64,000 nucleotides of DNA, taken from assembly GCF_004342605.1 (NCBI RefSeq), contig NZ_SLZL01000003.1, positions 1 to 64,000 of the forward strand, given 5' to 3'. A program made the translations under genes and the position numbers. This DNA comes from Caulobacter sp. BK020 (GTDB lineage: Bacteria; Pseudomonadota; Alphaproteobacteria; Caulobacterales; Caulobacteraceae). The notes beneath the pieces were generated by a model. That model saw nothing but the letters and a program-made list of their open reading frames with translations, was not told the DNA's origin and ran no database searches. Numbering within the stretch: position 1 is the first letter of the stretch; each line of letters begins with the position of its first letter. This document shows positions 27,186 to 35,531 of this stretch, in pieces.

Positions 27186-28297
27186 CTCAAGAGTTCGATT
27201 TCGACGCCGTCGTGGTGGGCGCTGGCGCCGTCGGCCTGGCCTGCGGCTACGCCCTGTCGCAGCGGGGCCTGACCGTGGCGGTGCTGGAGCGCGAGGACCA
27301 CATCGGCCAGGGCGTGTCGTCGCGCAATTCCGAGGTGATCCACGGCGGGCTCTACTATCCGACCGGCTCGCTGAAGGCGCGGCTTTCCGTCCAGGGCCGG
27401 CGGTTGCTGTACGCGTTCCTCGACAAGCATCACGTCGACTACAAGAAGTGCGGCAAGCTGGTGGTGGCCACCCGCCAGGACGAGATCCCGCGGCTGGAGG
27501 CGATCTACGACCAGGCCCTGGCCAACGGGGTCGAGGGCATGGAGCACCTGACCGGCGCCCAGGCCAGGGCCCTGGAGCCGGGCCTGAACGCCCACGCGGC
27601 GCTGCTGTCGCCGGAAAGCGGGGTGTTCGCCAGCCACGACTACATGCTGGCCCTGCGGGGGGAGATCGAGGCGGCCGGCGGAGCGGTGGTGGTCAGGACG
27701 TCGTTCGAGGGGGCGACGCCCCTGGCGGGCGGCGGCTTCACCGTGCGGATCGGCGGGGCCGAGACCGCCAGCCTCGCCTGCCGCCTGCTGGTCACCGCGC
27801 CTGGCCTGTCGGCCCAGGCCGTGGCCGCGACGATCGAGGGCTTCCCCGCCGACCAGATCCCCGCCGCCCACTACGGAAAGGGCGTCTATTTCCGCCTGGC
27901 GGCCAAGGCGCCGTTCCAGAGGCTGATCTATCCGCCGCCGATCCCCGGAGCCCTGGGCACCCACTACCGCAACGACCTGGGCGGCCAGGCGGTGTTCGGG
28001 CCCGACCTGGAATACGTCCCGGCCCCCGACTATTCGGTCGATCCCGCCCGGGCGGCGGCCTTCGCCGACTATATCCGCAGGTTCTGGCCGGACCTGCCGG
28101 CCGACCGGCTGGTTCCCGACTATGCCGGGGTGCGGCCCAAGATCCACGGACCGGACGCGCCGCAGCCCGACTTCCAGCTGCGCGGCGCCGACAGCCACGG
28201 CCTGCCGGGCCTGATGGCCCTGTTCGGCATCGAGAGCCCGGGCCTGACCAGCTCGCTGGCGATCGGCGACGAGGTGGCGCGGCGGCTGACGGCGTAA
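27182..28297 (+). CDS. FAD-dependent oxidoreductase, L-2-hydroxyglutarate oxidase-like
   Basis: A 371-residue DAO-family flavoprotein. The dinucleotide-binding motif is VVVGAGAVGLACGYALSQRG (from about 10). The SSRNSEVIHGGLYYPTGS block is typical of LhgO/L2HGDH. The C-terminal FAD-contact segment is GLMALFGIESPGLTSSLAIG. By family it oxidises L-2-hydroxyglutarate or a similar 2-hydroxyacid and passes electrons to the membrane. ATG 27182 overlaps the toxin stop by 4 nt, so the three genes 26611-28297 look like one translationally coupled unit. Exact substrate is not certain. Confidence 0.88.
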   Translation: MTQEFDFDAVVVGAGAVGLACGYALSQRGLTVAVLEREDHIGQGVSSRNSEVIHGGLYYPTGSLKARLSVQGRRLLYAFLDKHHVDYKKCGKLVVATRQDEIPRLEAIYDQALANGVEGMEHLTGAQARALEPGLNAHAALLSPESGVFASHDYMLALRGEIEAAGGAVVVRTSFEGATPLAGGGFTVRIGGAETASLACRLLVTAPGLSAQAVAATIEGFPADQIPAAHYGKGVYFRLAAKAPFQRLIYPPPIPGALGTHYRNDLGGQAVFGPDLEYVPAPDYSVDPARAAAFADYIRRFWPDLPADRLVPDYAGVRPKIHGPDAPQPDFQLRGADSHGLPGLMALFGIESPGLTSSLAIGDEVARRLTA

Positions 28298-28355
28298 GGG
28301 ATTGCCACCAACGGGCGTCTCGCGCGTTGCAATTTCGGCTTTTCAGGAGGGCGAC

Positions 28356-28727
28356 ATGCTGGATGACTTCATCGACAGGCTGATCTCGCGGCTGATGGCC
28401 GGCGCCGGCCTGATCATGGCCGCGGCGATCGCCGCGGTGGCCGGGGCGATGGCGGTGTTCGCCTTCCTGGCCCAGTGGGTCGGCTCGGCCTGGGCCTACG
28501 CCATCGTGGCGATCGCGGCCGCGGTGATCGTCGCCGTCTGGTCGGCTCTGCACAAGCGGCATCTGGCCAGGACCCGCCAGCCGCCGCTCGACAAGCGCGT
28601 CCTGACCATGATGCAGGAGCACCCCACCGCCTCTTTCCTGGCCGGCATGGCCGCCGCCACCCTGCTGAAGGGCAAGCCGTCGCTGGCCGCGAGCCTGTGG
28701 GAGGCGAGGAAGGGTAAGCCGAAGTGA
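28356..28727 (+). CDS. Small two-TM membrane protein
   Basis: A 123-residue protein from ATG 28356, preceded by AGGAGG at 28345-28350. Two hydrophobic segments (MAGAGLIMAAAIAAVAGAMA and GSAWAYAIVAIAAAVIVAVW) lie in the first half. A basic linker and an amphipathic tail with TASFLAGMAAATLLKGKPSL follow. The topology resembles holin-like or DUF-type small membrane proteins. No function assigned. It may be co-transcribed with the preceding oxidoreductase (58 nt). Confidence 0.7.
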   Translation: MLDDFIDRLISRLMAGAGLIMAAAIAAVAGAMAVFAFLAQWVGSAWAYAIVAIAAAVIVAVWSALHKRHLARTRQPPLDKRVLTMMQEHPTASFLAGMAAATLLKGKPSLAASLWEARKGKPK

Positions 28728-28743
28728 GCCAGCGGCTCACGCA

Positions 28744-28856
28744 CTTGCCCCCACCTGACCGCTTCGCGGTCTGTCCGCCCCCATAGGGGGCGGAGTCTTC
28801 CGCTTCAGGCTCTTCCCCCTTTGGGGGAAGACGGCCGAAGGCCCGTAGGGGGCAAG
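28744..28856. repeat. Intergenic repeat family A, copy 3
   Basis: Ends CTTGCCCCCACCTG and CGTAGGGGGCAAG, same orientation as the copy at 443-567. Internal stems ACCGCTTCGCGGT and CTTCCCCCTTTGGGGGAAG. Lies between convergent genes. Confidence 0.85.
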
Positions 28857-28866
28857 TGATGGCCGC

Positions 28867-30084
28867 TCAGGGCTTGGGAACGACCTTCAGCACCCGCCCG
28901 TCATCCTCGTCGGTCACCAGGTACAGCGCGCCGTCGGGACCGACCTTCACGTCGCGGATGCGGAAGTTCAGCTCCGACAGCAGGCGCTCCTCGCCGACCA
29001 CCTGGTGGTCCTTGACCGTCAGCCGCACCAGGTAGCCCTTGAGCCCTCCGACGAACAGGCTGCCCTTCCAGGCCGGGAACAGGCTTCCGTCGTAGAAGGC
29101 CAGGCCCGAGGGGGCGATCACCGGGTCCCAGTAGTAGATCGGCTGCTCCATGCCCGCGTGCTGGGTGATCCCCTCGCCGATCGGCTTGCCCGAATAGTCC
29201 TCGCCATAGGTGATGGTCGGCCAGCCGTAGTCCTTGCCGGCCTTGGGGGTGTTGATCTCGTCGCCGCCCCTGGCGCCGTGCTCGACGGTCCACAGCTCGC
29301 CGGTCCAGGGATTGATCGTCGCGCCTTGGACGTTGCGGTGGCCCTTGGACCAGATCTCGGGCTTTGCCTGCGGATTGCCGACATAGGGGTTGTCGGCGGG
29401 GATCGAGCCATCGGGGCGGATGCGAATGACCTTGCCCAGGGCCGCGTCCAGGTTCTGGGCCTGCATCCGGCCGGGCAGGATCGAGCGCTCGCCGGTGGTG
29501 ACGAACAGCGACCCGTCGCGGGCGAAGGCCAGGCGGCCGCCGAAGTGCAGGGCCGAGTCCAGAGTCGGCATCTGCCGCCAGATCACCTGGACGTTCTCCA
29601 GCCGGGGCGCGGCGCCCAGCACCAGCTTGCCGCGCGCCGCCGTCGTGCCATTGCCGCCGTCGCGGGGCTCGGCATAGGTCCAGTAGACCAGGCCGTTCCT
29701 GGCGTAGTCGGGGTCCAGGGCCACGTCCAGCAGGCCGCCCTGGCCCTCGGCGAACACCGCCGGCAGGCCGGCGACGGCCGGCGACAGCTTGCCGTCGGCC
29801 CCCAGGATCCGCAGGCGGCCGGCCCGTTCGGTCACCAGCTTGGACCCGTCGGACAGGAAGGCCAGGCTCCAGGGATGGTCCAGGCCCGTGGCCAGGGTCT
29901 CGACCTGGTAGGCCACGCCCAGCTTCTCCTCCGGCGCGCGGGTCTGCTGCGGGAAGGCCGGCTTTTGGTCGGGGGCGTTGGGCGGACCGGTTTCGACCGG
30001 CGGATGGGGCAGGGCCTGCACGGTGTTGGCGGGGCCGCACGCCGACAGGACCAGCGCGGCGAGGGCGAGATGGCGAAGACGCAT
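28867..30084 (-). CDS. PQQ-dependent aldose sugar dehydrogenase-like lipoprotein
   Basis: A 405-residue periplasmic six-bladed beta-propeller (soluble glucose/aldose dehydrogenase, YliI/Asd type). A lipoprotein signal ends in LSAC (Cys 16). The propeller starts at [13 protein letters not shown] (about 69). It has [26 protein letters not shown] (the QGG/His-region loop), [33 protein letters not shown], and [16 protein letters not shown], all diagnostic for the family. It probably oxidises aldoses with PQQ, which must be supplied elsewhere. Convergent with the small membrane protein across repeat A. Confidence 0.92.
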   Translation of the reverse strand: MRLRHLALAALVLSACGPANTVQALPHPPVETGPPNAPDQKPAFPQQTRAPEEKLGVAYQVETLATGLDHPWSLAFLSDGSKLVTERAGRLRILGADGKLSPAVAGLPAVFAEGQGGLLDVALDPDYARNGLVYWTYAEPRDGGNGTTAARGKLVLGAAPRLENVQVIWRQMPTLDSALHFGGRLAFARDGSLFVTTGERSILPGRMQAQNLDAALGKVIRIRPDGSIPADNPYVGNPQAKPEIWSKGHRNVQGATINPWTGELWTVEHGARGGDEINTPKAGKDYGWPTITYGEDYSGKPIGEGITQHAGMEQPIYYWDPVIAPSGLAFYDGSLFPAWKGSLFVGGLKGYLVRLTVKDHQVVGEERLLSELNFRIRDVKVGPDGALYLVTDEDDGRVLKVVPKP

Positions 30085-30226
30085 GGGAACTGTCCGGTTG
30101 GGGAGGGGGCGGCGGCGACGTTGTCATTCCACGCCCGGCTTGTCATCCTGGACGAGCGCCTGGCATGCCGTTGACTCCAACCCGTCCCCCCACCAAGGTC
30201 CGGCCTCGCCACGGACGGAGCCCGCC

Positions 30227-31294
30227 TTGACCGCCATCCTGCACGCCATGCTGGGCAAGGGCCTGGGCGGCCTGGAGCAGGTGTTCCTCGACTACCAGCC
30301 GATCCTGGAGGCCTACGCCGCCGCGCAGGGCGGCGCGGCCACGGGGGTGGTGCGGGCCGGCGGCAAGGTCGCCGTCCAGCAGGCCGGCCGCGTTCCGCCG
30401 CTGATCACCATGCCGGCCTATACCGACTGGGATCCGTTGACCCTGGGCGCGGCCCGCCGGATCGTCCGGGCCGCCGCGCCCGACCTGATCCTCAGCCACG
30501 GCCAGAGGCCGGCCCGCCTGCTGGCCAGGGTCGCCCCGCCCGGGGCCGTGCTGGCGGTCTGCGTGCACAAGCCGGCCTTCGACGTGGACAAGACCAGTCC
30601 CCATTTTGGTCGCACCCATTATGTCTGTGTCGGCCGGCACCTGGCCGAGCTGGCGGTCGCGCGCGGCGTCCCCGCCGAGCGCGTGCATGTCGTGGCCAAC
30701 GCCGTGAAGCCGCCGTCCGTCCAGGCGGCGCCGTTCCGCGACCGCAGCCGCCCGCCGCGCATCGTCGCCGCCGGTCGCCTGCACCCCAAGAAGGGCTTCG
30801 ACGTCCTGGTCGCAGCCCTGGCCCTGCTGCGTGACCAGGGCCAGGCCTTCGACTGCGAGATCGCCGGCGAGGGCGACGAGCGCCCCCGGCTGGAGGGGCT
30901 GATCGCCCAGCATGGCCTGCAGGATCGCGTGCGCCTGGTCGGCTGGCGCGGCGACGTCCCGGCCTTCCTGGCGACCGGCGACGTCTTCGCCTTCCCCTCG
31001 CACCAGGAGGGCTTTCCGCTGGTGCTGCTTGAAGCCATGGCCGTCGGCCTGCCGGCCGTGTCGAGCGCGATCCCGGGGCCGGTGGAGATGATCGCGGACG
31101 GCGTCGACGGCGCCCTGGTCCCGCCCGGCGACCCCGCGGCCCTGGCCCGCGCCCTGGCCGGCCTGGTCGCGACGCCGGAAACGGCCGCCACCCTGGGCCT
31201 GGCCGCCCGCGCCAAGGTGCTGGCCGACTACGGTCCGGCCAGCCTGGAGCGGCGTCTGGGCGCGGTGCTGGACCGGATGCTCGGACGGGCTTGA
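30227..31294 (+). CDS. Glycosyltransferase family 4 (group 1)
   Basis: A 355-residue GT-B glycosyltransferase. The N-terminal Rossmann domain contains MLGKGLGGLEQVFLDY. The donor domain starts around PPRIVAAGRLHPKKGFDVLV and has the E-x7-E block (FAFPSHQEGFPLVLLEAMAV) that binds the nucleotide sugar, then PGPVEMIADGVDGALVPPGD. The start is TTG 30227 with GGAG at 30217-30220 six nt upstream; longer upstream frames give non-family sequence. It likely adds a sugar to lipopolysaccharide or an exopolysaccharide; the acceptor is unknown. A tRNA gene follows 44 nt later. Confidence 0.9.
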   Translation: MTAILHAMLGKGLGGLEQVFLDYQPILEAYAAAQGGAATGVVRAGGKVAVQQAGRVPPLITMPAYTDWDPLTLGAARRIVRAAAPDLILSHGQRPARLLARVAPPGAVLAVCVHKPAFDVDKTSPHFGRTHYVCVGRHLAELAVARGVPAERVHVVANAVKPPSVQAAPFRDRSRPPRIVAAGRLHPKKGFDVLVAALALLRDQGQAFDCEIAGEGDERPRLEGLIAQHGLQDRVRLVGWRGDVPAFLATGDVFAFPSHQEGFPLVLLEAMAVGLPAVSSAIPGPVEMIADGVDGALVPPGDPAALARALAGLVATPETAATLGLAARAKVLADYGPASLERRLGAVLDRMLGRA

Positions 31295-31338
31295 AGCCGC
31301 CCCCGCTTTGCGCTTATAAGCCCGCCTCCGCTTCGTGC

Positions 31339-31415
31339 GGCTGGGTAGCTCAGATGGTTAGAGCGGTGGATTCATAACCCACAGGTCGGCGGTTCGATCC
31401 CGCCCCCAGCCACCA
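31339..31415 (+). tRNA. tRNA-Met (CAT), elongator type
   Basis: A 77-nt cloverleaf with encoded CCA. The acceptor stem GGCTGGG/CCCAGCC is perfect, the D-loop is AGCTCAGATGGTTAGAGC, the anticodon CAT is at 31373-31375 in loop TTCATAA, and the T-arm is GGCGGTTCGATCCCGCC. There is no C1-A72 mismatch and no three G-C pairs in the anticodon stem, so it is not initiator. A31-C39 is mismatched. tRNA-Ile2 (lysidine-modified CAT) cannot be fully excluded. Confidence 0.92.
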
Positions 31416-31684
31416 CGTGGCCCCATGTGGGGAACCGGCGGTTTCATTGCCCTTTATGAACTCAACCAAGCGGCCGACAAACGTTACGCTGGCCGGTGCA
31501 CTTTTGCCTGTGAGGTCGGAGTGATCTCGATCTGCTCGAAGCGCCGAATGGTAGATCGGCCTAGGCAAACTCTAATCCGAGGACCGCAACGACTACACGG
31601 CGGCACCCGGGCGGCTGAGGTGCGTTCGCAAAGCCTTCGGTTGTTGGAAACGGCCATCATGGGGATAACGACGGGCAAAGGCTG
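31416..31684. other. Non-coding stretch between tRNA-Met and low-GC gene
   Basis: About 270 nt, no gene seen. It begins with the adjoining palindromes CCACGTGG and CCCCATGTGGGG immediately after the tRNA. Base composition falls from here to about 32640. No direct repeat of the tRNA 3' end was found by eye, so an attachment site is not demonstrated. Confidence 0.45.
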
Positions 31685-32605
31685 CTAGTGGATCAGTCCC
31701 CAGGCGGCCAATTGGTGAGGCAAGTCTAGGCATATTGGCCATTTCAATCCTATGACGTGGACAAGCGCCAAGACGAAAGCGCCGATAGGGGCTCCTAGAT
31801 CGATTGCGTAAAGACGCAGGCGAGTGACCGTGTTCCCGTAAACTAGGTCCGATCTGAAGCGTCGGACCTCGGAGATCGCTCCCTCAAGCTCACTGCGAGC
31901 AGCTGCAAATTCCGGTCCTGCGGTTAGAGCAAGCCGCTCGACCTCTGCGTTTCCGAGCAGGCGGTCTGTGGCTGGCCGAAACCGCTCGTGGTAGAGATGA
32001 GAAAATAAGAGCGCCGCAGCGACGCGCGTTTGCTCAAGTAGTCCAGCCTTAAAGTCTTTAATCATATCATTAAGATCGCGATTGCGTTTTCCAAGTTCGG
32101 ATAATTGCACGCCGATCCCCGACGTCGCGTTGATGACTTCTGGAGAATCGGGATCAAGAGCGCCGAATGCATGATGCTGCGTGTTGAGGTGGTCGGCTTG
32201 CTGGGCCGGATCGATCACCGATGTTAAAGATGATCGAGCCCATGTGATTGCGTCTGCAGCGAGGGCGGAATGGCGCTCGATCTGCTCGCCGTGCCTTTCA
32301 AGAGCTGAGATTTGCGCTTCGATCTTGTCAAAAAGGTCGCGCTGGCCTGTCCGCTCGTTTCGAAGATATGCGGAGGCTTCGTGATGCCAGAGGAATAGGA
32401 AGTTTATGAAGTAGTAAATAGTGACCACAAACAGCGAAAAAAGTACAAATCCGGGCATGACGCCGCGCAATACAAAGTCGGCGTATTTGATGTCACCAAA
32501 TTTCACGCCAGGCAACGCCAAAACAAACAGCGCCGTCGAGCATAAAAGGGTGGTGCGCTTATGGGAGTAGTACTCGCTACTCATTTCGTTGCGCTTTTCT
32601 GCCAC
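31685..32605 (-). CDS. Low-GC membrane protein of unknown function
   Basis: A 306-residue protein I do not recognise. Two N-terminal TM segments (TTLLCSTALFVLALPGV and GVMPGFVLFSLFVVTIYYFI) precede a long helical, probably coiled-coil cytoplasmic part (ERTGQRDLFDKIEAQISALE...). A C-terminal TM (PIGAFVLALVHVIGLKWPIC) follows. GTG 32605 with GGAGGGGGAAC before it is the likely start; ATG 32584 is an alternative. Composition and codon use (AAA, ATA, TTA, AGA codons) differ sharply from every neighbour. Together with its place next to a tRNA gene, this suggests horizontal acquisition. No recombinase or partner gene is present. Confidence 0.7.
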   Translation of the reverse strand: MAEKRNEMSSEYYSHKRTTLLCSTALFVLALPGVKFGDIKYADFVLRGVMPGFVLFSLFVVTIYYFINFLFLWHHEASAYLRNERTGQRDLFDKIEAQISALERHGEQIERHSALAADAITWARSSLTSVIDPAQQADHLNTQHHAFGALDPDSPEVINATSGIGVQLSELGKRNRDLNDMIKDFKAGLLEQTRVAAALLFSHLYHERFRPATDRLLGNAEVERLALTAGPEFAAARSELEGAISEVRRFRSDLVYGNTVTRLRLYAIDLGAPIGAFVLALVHVIGLKWPICLDLPHQLAAWGLIH

Positions 32606-32673
32606 GTTCCCCCTCCGCCGCTCGGAACGCTTTTTCTGGCTGATCAGCGTTCAATCGGCAATTCCTTCCGAAG

Positions 32674-33468
32674 CTAAGTCACCGGCGGCTGCAGCCCGTA
32701 CCACTGCTCGACCTTGGCCACCATCTCCTCTGACAAGCCATGGCCCTTGGCGTCGAAGTCGGCGGCTTCGAACCGGTCGTTGCCGCCGCCTTCGATCCGG
32801 GCCGCGGCGGCCGACAGCAGGTCGCTGCCGACGCGCCTGTCGTGCCGGCCGTAGACCATCAGGCCCGGCTTGGCGGCGATCGACGGCGTGCTGGGCTGGC
32901 AACGGCTGTTCGACTGCCAGCGAAACTCGTCCAGCCGCGACAGGTCGGTGACCGGGGAGATCGCCGCCCACCCGTCGATGGTCGGGTCCTGGGCGGCGAG
33001 CATGGCGTGGTAGCCGCCGTAGCTGATCCCGACCGTGTATTCCCTGGCCGCGCCGTAGCGCTGGGAAACGCCTCGTTCGAAGGCGGAGAACCAGGTCCTG
33101 AACGCTTGGCAATAGGCCGCGCCGCCGTCGGCGTAGAAGGCCTGCCTGGCCCTGGGCAGGCGAACGACCACGATCTGCGAGCCGTCTTCCTGCAGGGCGT
33201 CGACCAGGGCCTGTCGGTCCGGGCTCTGCCAATAGCCGTCCAGGCCGGGCAGGCCATGGAAGAGGTAGACGCGCTTGCCGAAGTTGCGGCCGATCACGCG
33301 GTCGGCCTGGCCGAAGGTCGGGACGACGGGCTTGGCGGGCAGGGCGGCGGCGCTTTCGGCCAGCCGCCAGATGTGCGAGGTGGCGGCGCGGCGCTGCACG
33401 GTCGGAAAGACCATGGCCAGGCCAAAGGACAATACGCCCGTCAGGGCGATGAGGTAGCGCTTCTTCAT
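32674..33468 (-). CDS. Secreted alpha/beta-hydrolase
   Basis: A 264-residue protein with an N-terminal signal or anchor (KKRYLIALTGVLSFGLAMVF). The hydrolase core has RVYLFHGLPGLDGYW (strand 3 and oxyanion region, HG), the nucleophile elbow VGISYGGYHAML (G-x-S-x-G), PGLMVYGRHDRRVGSD (catalytic Asp candidate) and DAKGHGLSEEM (His). The triad appears complete. Two cysteines (YCQAF, NSRCQ) could pair in the periplasm. Substrate unknown. It has no operon partner. Confidence 0.8.
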   Translation of the reverse strand: MKKRYLIALTGVLSFGLAMVFPTVQRRAATSHIWRLAESAAALPAKPVVPTFGQADRVIGRNFGKRVYLFHGLPGLDGYWQSPDRQALVDALQEDGSQIVVVRLPRARQAFYADGGAAYCQAFRTWFSAFERGVSQRYGAAREYTVGISYGGYHAMLAAQDPTIDGWAAISPVTDLSRLDEFRWQSNSRCQPSTPSIAAKPGLMVYGRHDRRVGSDLLSAAAARIEGGGNDRFEAADFDAKGHGLSEEMVAKVEQWYGLQPPVT

Positions 33469-33782
33469 TCCTGGAGTCCCCCGACCCGTCTTGTTCTTTT
33501 CGTCCCGGGCGAAAGGTCGCCCTAAGCGTCACTGTGTCTAAATCGCTATCGCCTGAAGATTCCGGCCGTGGCTTGTTCCCGCGGCCTCGGCGTTCGCGTG
33601 TCTCCCGCGCCTTTGCGGCCCAGGGTATAGCTTAGCCATAGCAATTCCGTTCGCGTTTGTCGCGAGTGTCGGCGTACTTGCATCCGGTCAAGTTGTCGCA
33701 GGGCGGGCGGCCTTTTTTGAGCCGGGCGCTGTCGGATCGCGGGGCGGTCGGTCGTCCTCGATACGATCAAGGCGGCCATCCC
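33469..33782. other. Intergenic region upstream of ECF module
   Basis: A 314-nt divergent gap with no gene seen. It must hold the promoters of the hydrolase (minus) and of the YCII/sigma operon (plus). The candidate ECF42 promoter at 33730-33756 is its most distinctive element. Confidence 0.5.
33730..33756 (+). promoter_or_regulatory. Candidate ECF42-dependent promoter (YCII-sigma operon)
   Basis: TGTCGG (33730-33735), 17-nt spacer, CGTC (33753-33756), 27 nt upstream of the YCII start. ECF42 promoters are described as TGTCGA in the -35 region and CGA/TC in the -10 region. The same arrangement recurs at 35479-35505. Seen directly; activity inferred. Confidence 0.6.
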
Positions 33783-34190
33783 ATGCTCTATGCCCTTCTC
33801 TGCTACACTTTCGAGGACGTGGTCGGAGCCTGGACGCCGGCCGAGGACGCCGGGGTCATGGCGCGGCTGGGGGCGGTCGAGGCGGAGCTGGCCGCGGCCG
33901 ACCGGCTGGGCGCGACGGCCCGACTGCTGCCGACCACGGCCGCCGTCACCCTCCGCAAGGGGCGCGAGCACCTGGTGATCGACGGGCCGTTCGCCGAGAC
34001 CAAGGAACAGCTGCTGGGGTTCTATGTCGTCGAGTGCGCCGACCTGGAGGCGGCCATCGCCGTGGCCCGCGACCTGGCGACGGCCAATCCCGCGCGCGGC
34101 GCCTATGAAATCCGCCCCCTGGCCGTCTATCGTCCTGGCGCGCTGAGGGGCGACGGGACGCGGACCCAGGCCAGGAGGATCGGGGCATGA
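33783..34190 (+). CDS. YCII-related DGPF-domain protein
   Basis: A 135-residue YCII/DGPF-fold protein. The diagnostic motif IDGPFAETKEQLLGFYVVEC is present, preceded by MLYALLCYTFEDVVGAWTP and followed by AIAVARDLATANPARGAYEI (the usual 'A..WA...P....G.IEVRP' block). DGPF proteins are the conserved genomic partners of ECF42 sigma factors. The start is ATG 33783; the longer open frame upstream has no YCII similarity. Its stop overlaps the sigma-factor start (ATGA). Its biochemical role is not established in the family. Confidence 0.88.
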   Translation: MLYALLCYTFEDVVGAWTPAEDAGVMARLGAVEAELAAADRLGATARLLPTTAAVTLRKGREHLVIDGPFAETKEQLLGFYVVECADLEAAIAVARDLATANPARGAYEIRPLAVYRPGALRGDGTRTQARRIGA

Positions 34191-35452
34191 CCATCGCCAA
34201 TATCGACGCGGCCTGGATCGACGCCGCCCTGACCGCCGCCCGGCCCCAGGCGGTGGCGGCCCTGCTGCGCTATTTCCGCGACCTGGACACCGCCGAGGAG
34301 GCGTTCCAGGACGCCTGCCTGCGGGCCCTGAAGGCCTGGCCCAAGAACGGCCCGCCGCGCGACCCGACCGCCTGGCTGATCCTGGTGGGCCGCAACGCCG
34401 CCCTGGACGGGGTGCGCAAGCAGAGCAAGTCGGCGCCCCTGCCGCCGGAGGAGCTGATCTCCGACCTGGAGGACGCCGAGGCTGCGCTGGTCGACCGGCT
34501 GGACGGCGAGCACTATCGCGACGACGTGCTGCGGCTGCTGTTCATCTGCTGCCATCCGGACCTGCCGGCCACCCAGCAGGTGGCCGTGGCCCTGCGCATC
34601 GTCTCGGGTCTTTCTGTGCGCCAGATCGCCCGCGCCTTCCTGGTCGGCGAGTCGGCGATGGAACAGCGGATCACCCGCGCCAAGGCCCGGATCGGGGCGG
34701 CCGACGTGCCGTTCGGCGCGCCCGATCTGGAGGAGCGGGCCCAGCGGCTGAACGCCGTGGCGGCCATGGTCTATCTGGTGTTCAACGAGGGCTATTCGGC
34801 CGGCGGCAAGGAACTGCTGACCCGCGGCGCCCTGTGCGACGAGGCCATTCGCCTGGCCCGCCTGCTGCTGCGGCTGTTCCCCAGCGAGCCGGAGATCATG
34901 GGTCTGACCGCCCTTCTGCTGCTGCAGCATGCCCGCGCCCCGGCCCGGTTCGACGCCGACGGGGCGGTGGTGCTGCTGGAGGACCAGGATCGCGCGCTCT
35001 GGAACGGCCGGATGATCGCCGAGGGCCTGGCCCTGATCGACAAGGCCGTGCGCCATCGCCGGCCCGGTCCCTACCTGGTCCAGGCCGCCATCGCCGCCGA
35101 GCACGACCGCGCCGAGCGTCCCGAGGACACCAACTGGGCGCGGATCGACCTGCTGTACGGCGACCTGGAGCAGCTGGCTCCGTCGCCGGTGGTCACCCTG
35201 AACCGCGCCGTGGCGGTGTCGAAGGTGGCGGGACCGGAGGCGGCCCTGGCGATGATCGAGCCTCTGGCGCCCAAGCTGTCGGGCTATTTCCACTTCTTCG
35301 GCCTGCGCGGCGGGCTGCTGCTGCAGCTGGGGCGCAAGGACGAGGCGCGCGTCGCCTTCGACCAAGCCATCGCCCTGGCCAACACCGCCGCCGAGGCCGC
35401 CCATATCCGCCTGCACCTGGACCGGCTGATCAAGGAAGGCGCCGGCGGCTAG
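34187..35452 (+). CDS. ECF sigma factor, ECF42-type with C-terminal TPR-like extension
   Basis: The 421-residue sigma factor is much longer than ordinary ECFs (about 180). Sigma-2 (TAEEAFQDACLRALKAWP, then DPTAWLILVGRNAALD) and sigma-4 (VALRIVSGLSVRQIARAFLV, then GESAMEQRITRAKARI) are followed by a long helical extension. This begins VYLVFNEGYSAGG and ends with TPR-like helices (GRKDEARVAFDQAIALAN). These are the hallmarks of ECF42, as is the overlapping DGPF gene. No anti-sigma factor is nearby; in ECF42 the extension is thought to take its regulatory role. The VOC gene downstream has a matching promoter and is likely a target. Confidence 0.92.
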   Translation: MTIANIDAAWIDAALTAARPQAVAALLRYFRDLDTAEEAFQDACLRALKAWPKNGPPRDPTAWLILVGRNAALDGVRKQSKSAPLPPEELISDLEDAEAALVDRLDGEHYRDDVLRLLFICCHPDLPATQQVAVALRIVSGLSVRQIARAFLVGESAMEQRITRAKARIGAADVPFGAPDLEERAQRLNAVAAMVYLVFNEGYSAGGKELLTRGALCDEAIRLARLLLRLFPSEPEIMGLTALLLLQHARAPARFDADGAVVLLEDQDRALWNGRMIAEGLALIDKAVRHRRPGPYLVQAAIAAEHDRAERPEDTNWARIDLLYGDLEQLAPSPVVTLNRAVAVSKVAGPEAALAMIEPLAPKLSGYFHFFGLRGGLLLQLGRKDEARVAFDQAIALANTAAEAAHIRLHLDRLIKEGAGG

Positions 35453-35478
35453 GGCCGCCAAAAAAGTTTTCGCCTCGT

Positions 35479-35505
35479 GTCGGGCGGGCTATGCGGCGCT
35501 CGTCC
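35479..35505 (+). promoter_or_regulatory. Candidate ECF42-dependent promoter (VOC gene)
   Basis: TGTCGG (35479-35484), 17-nt spacer, CGTC (35502-35505), 27 nt upstream of the VOC start: the same boxes, spacing and distance to ATG as at 33730-33756. Confidence 0.6.
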
Positions 35506-35531
35506 TTTGGGCCGAAGAGGAGAGAGCACCC

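Noticed and set aside
31350..31568. 72-residue minus-strand frame over the tRNA gene
   Set aside because: It runs across the tRNA cloverleaf, a familiar false ORF.
32607..32637. CGTTCC...GGAACG plus TTTTT as a plus-strand terminator
   Set aside because: Genes on both sides are on the minus strand; the hairpin is more likely just the leader of the 31685-32605 gene.
31339..32640. Prophage or integrative element at tRNA-Met
   Set aside because: No integrase, no direct repeat of the tRNA end seen and only one foreign-looking gene. Kept only as an islet.
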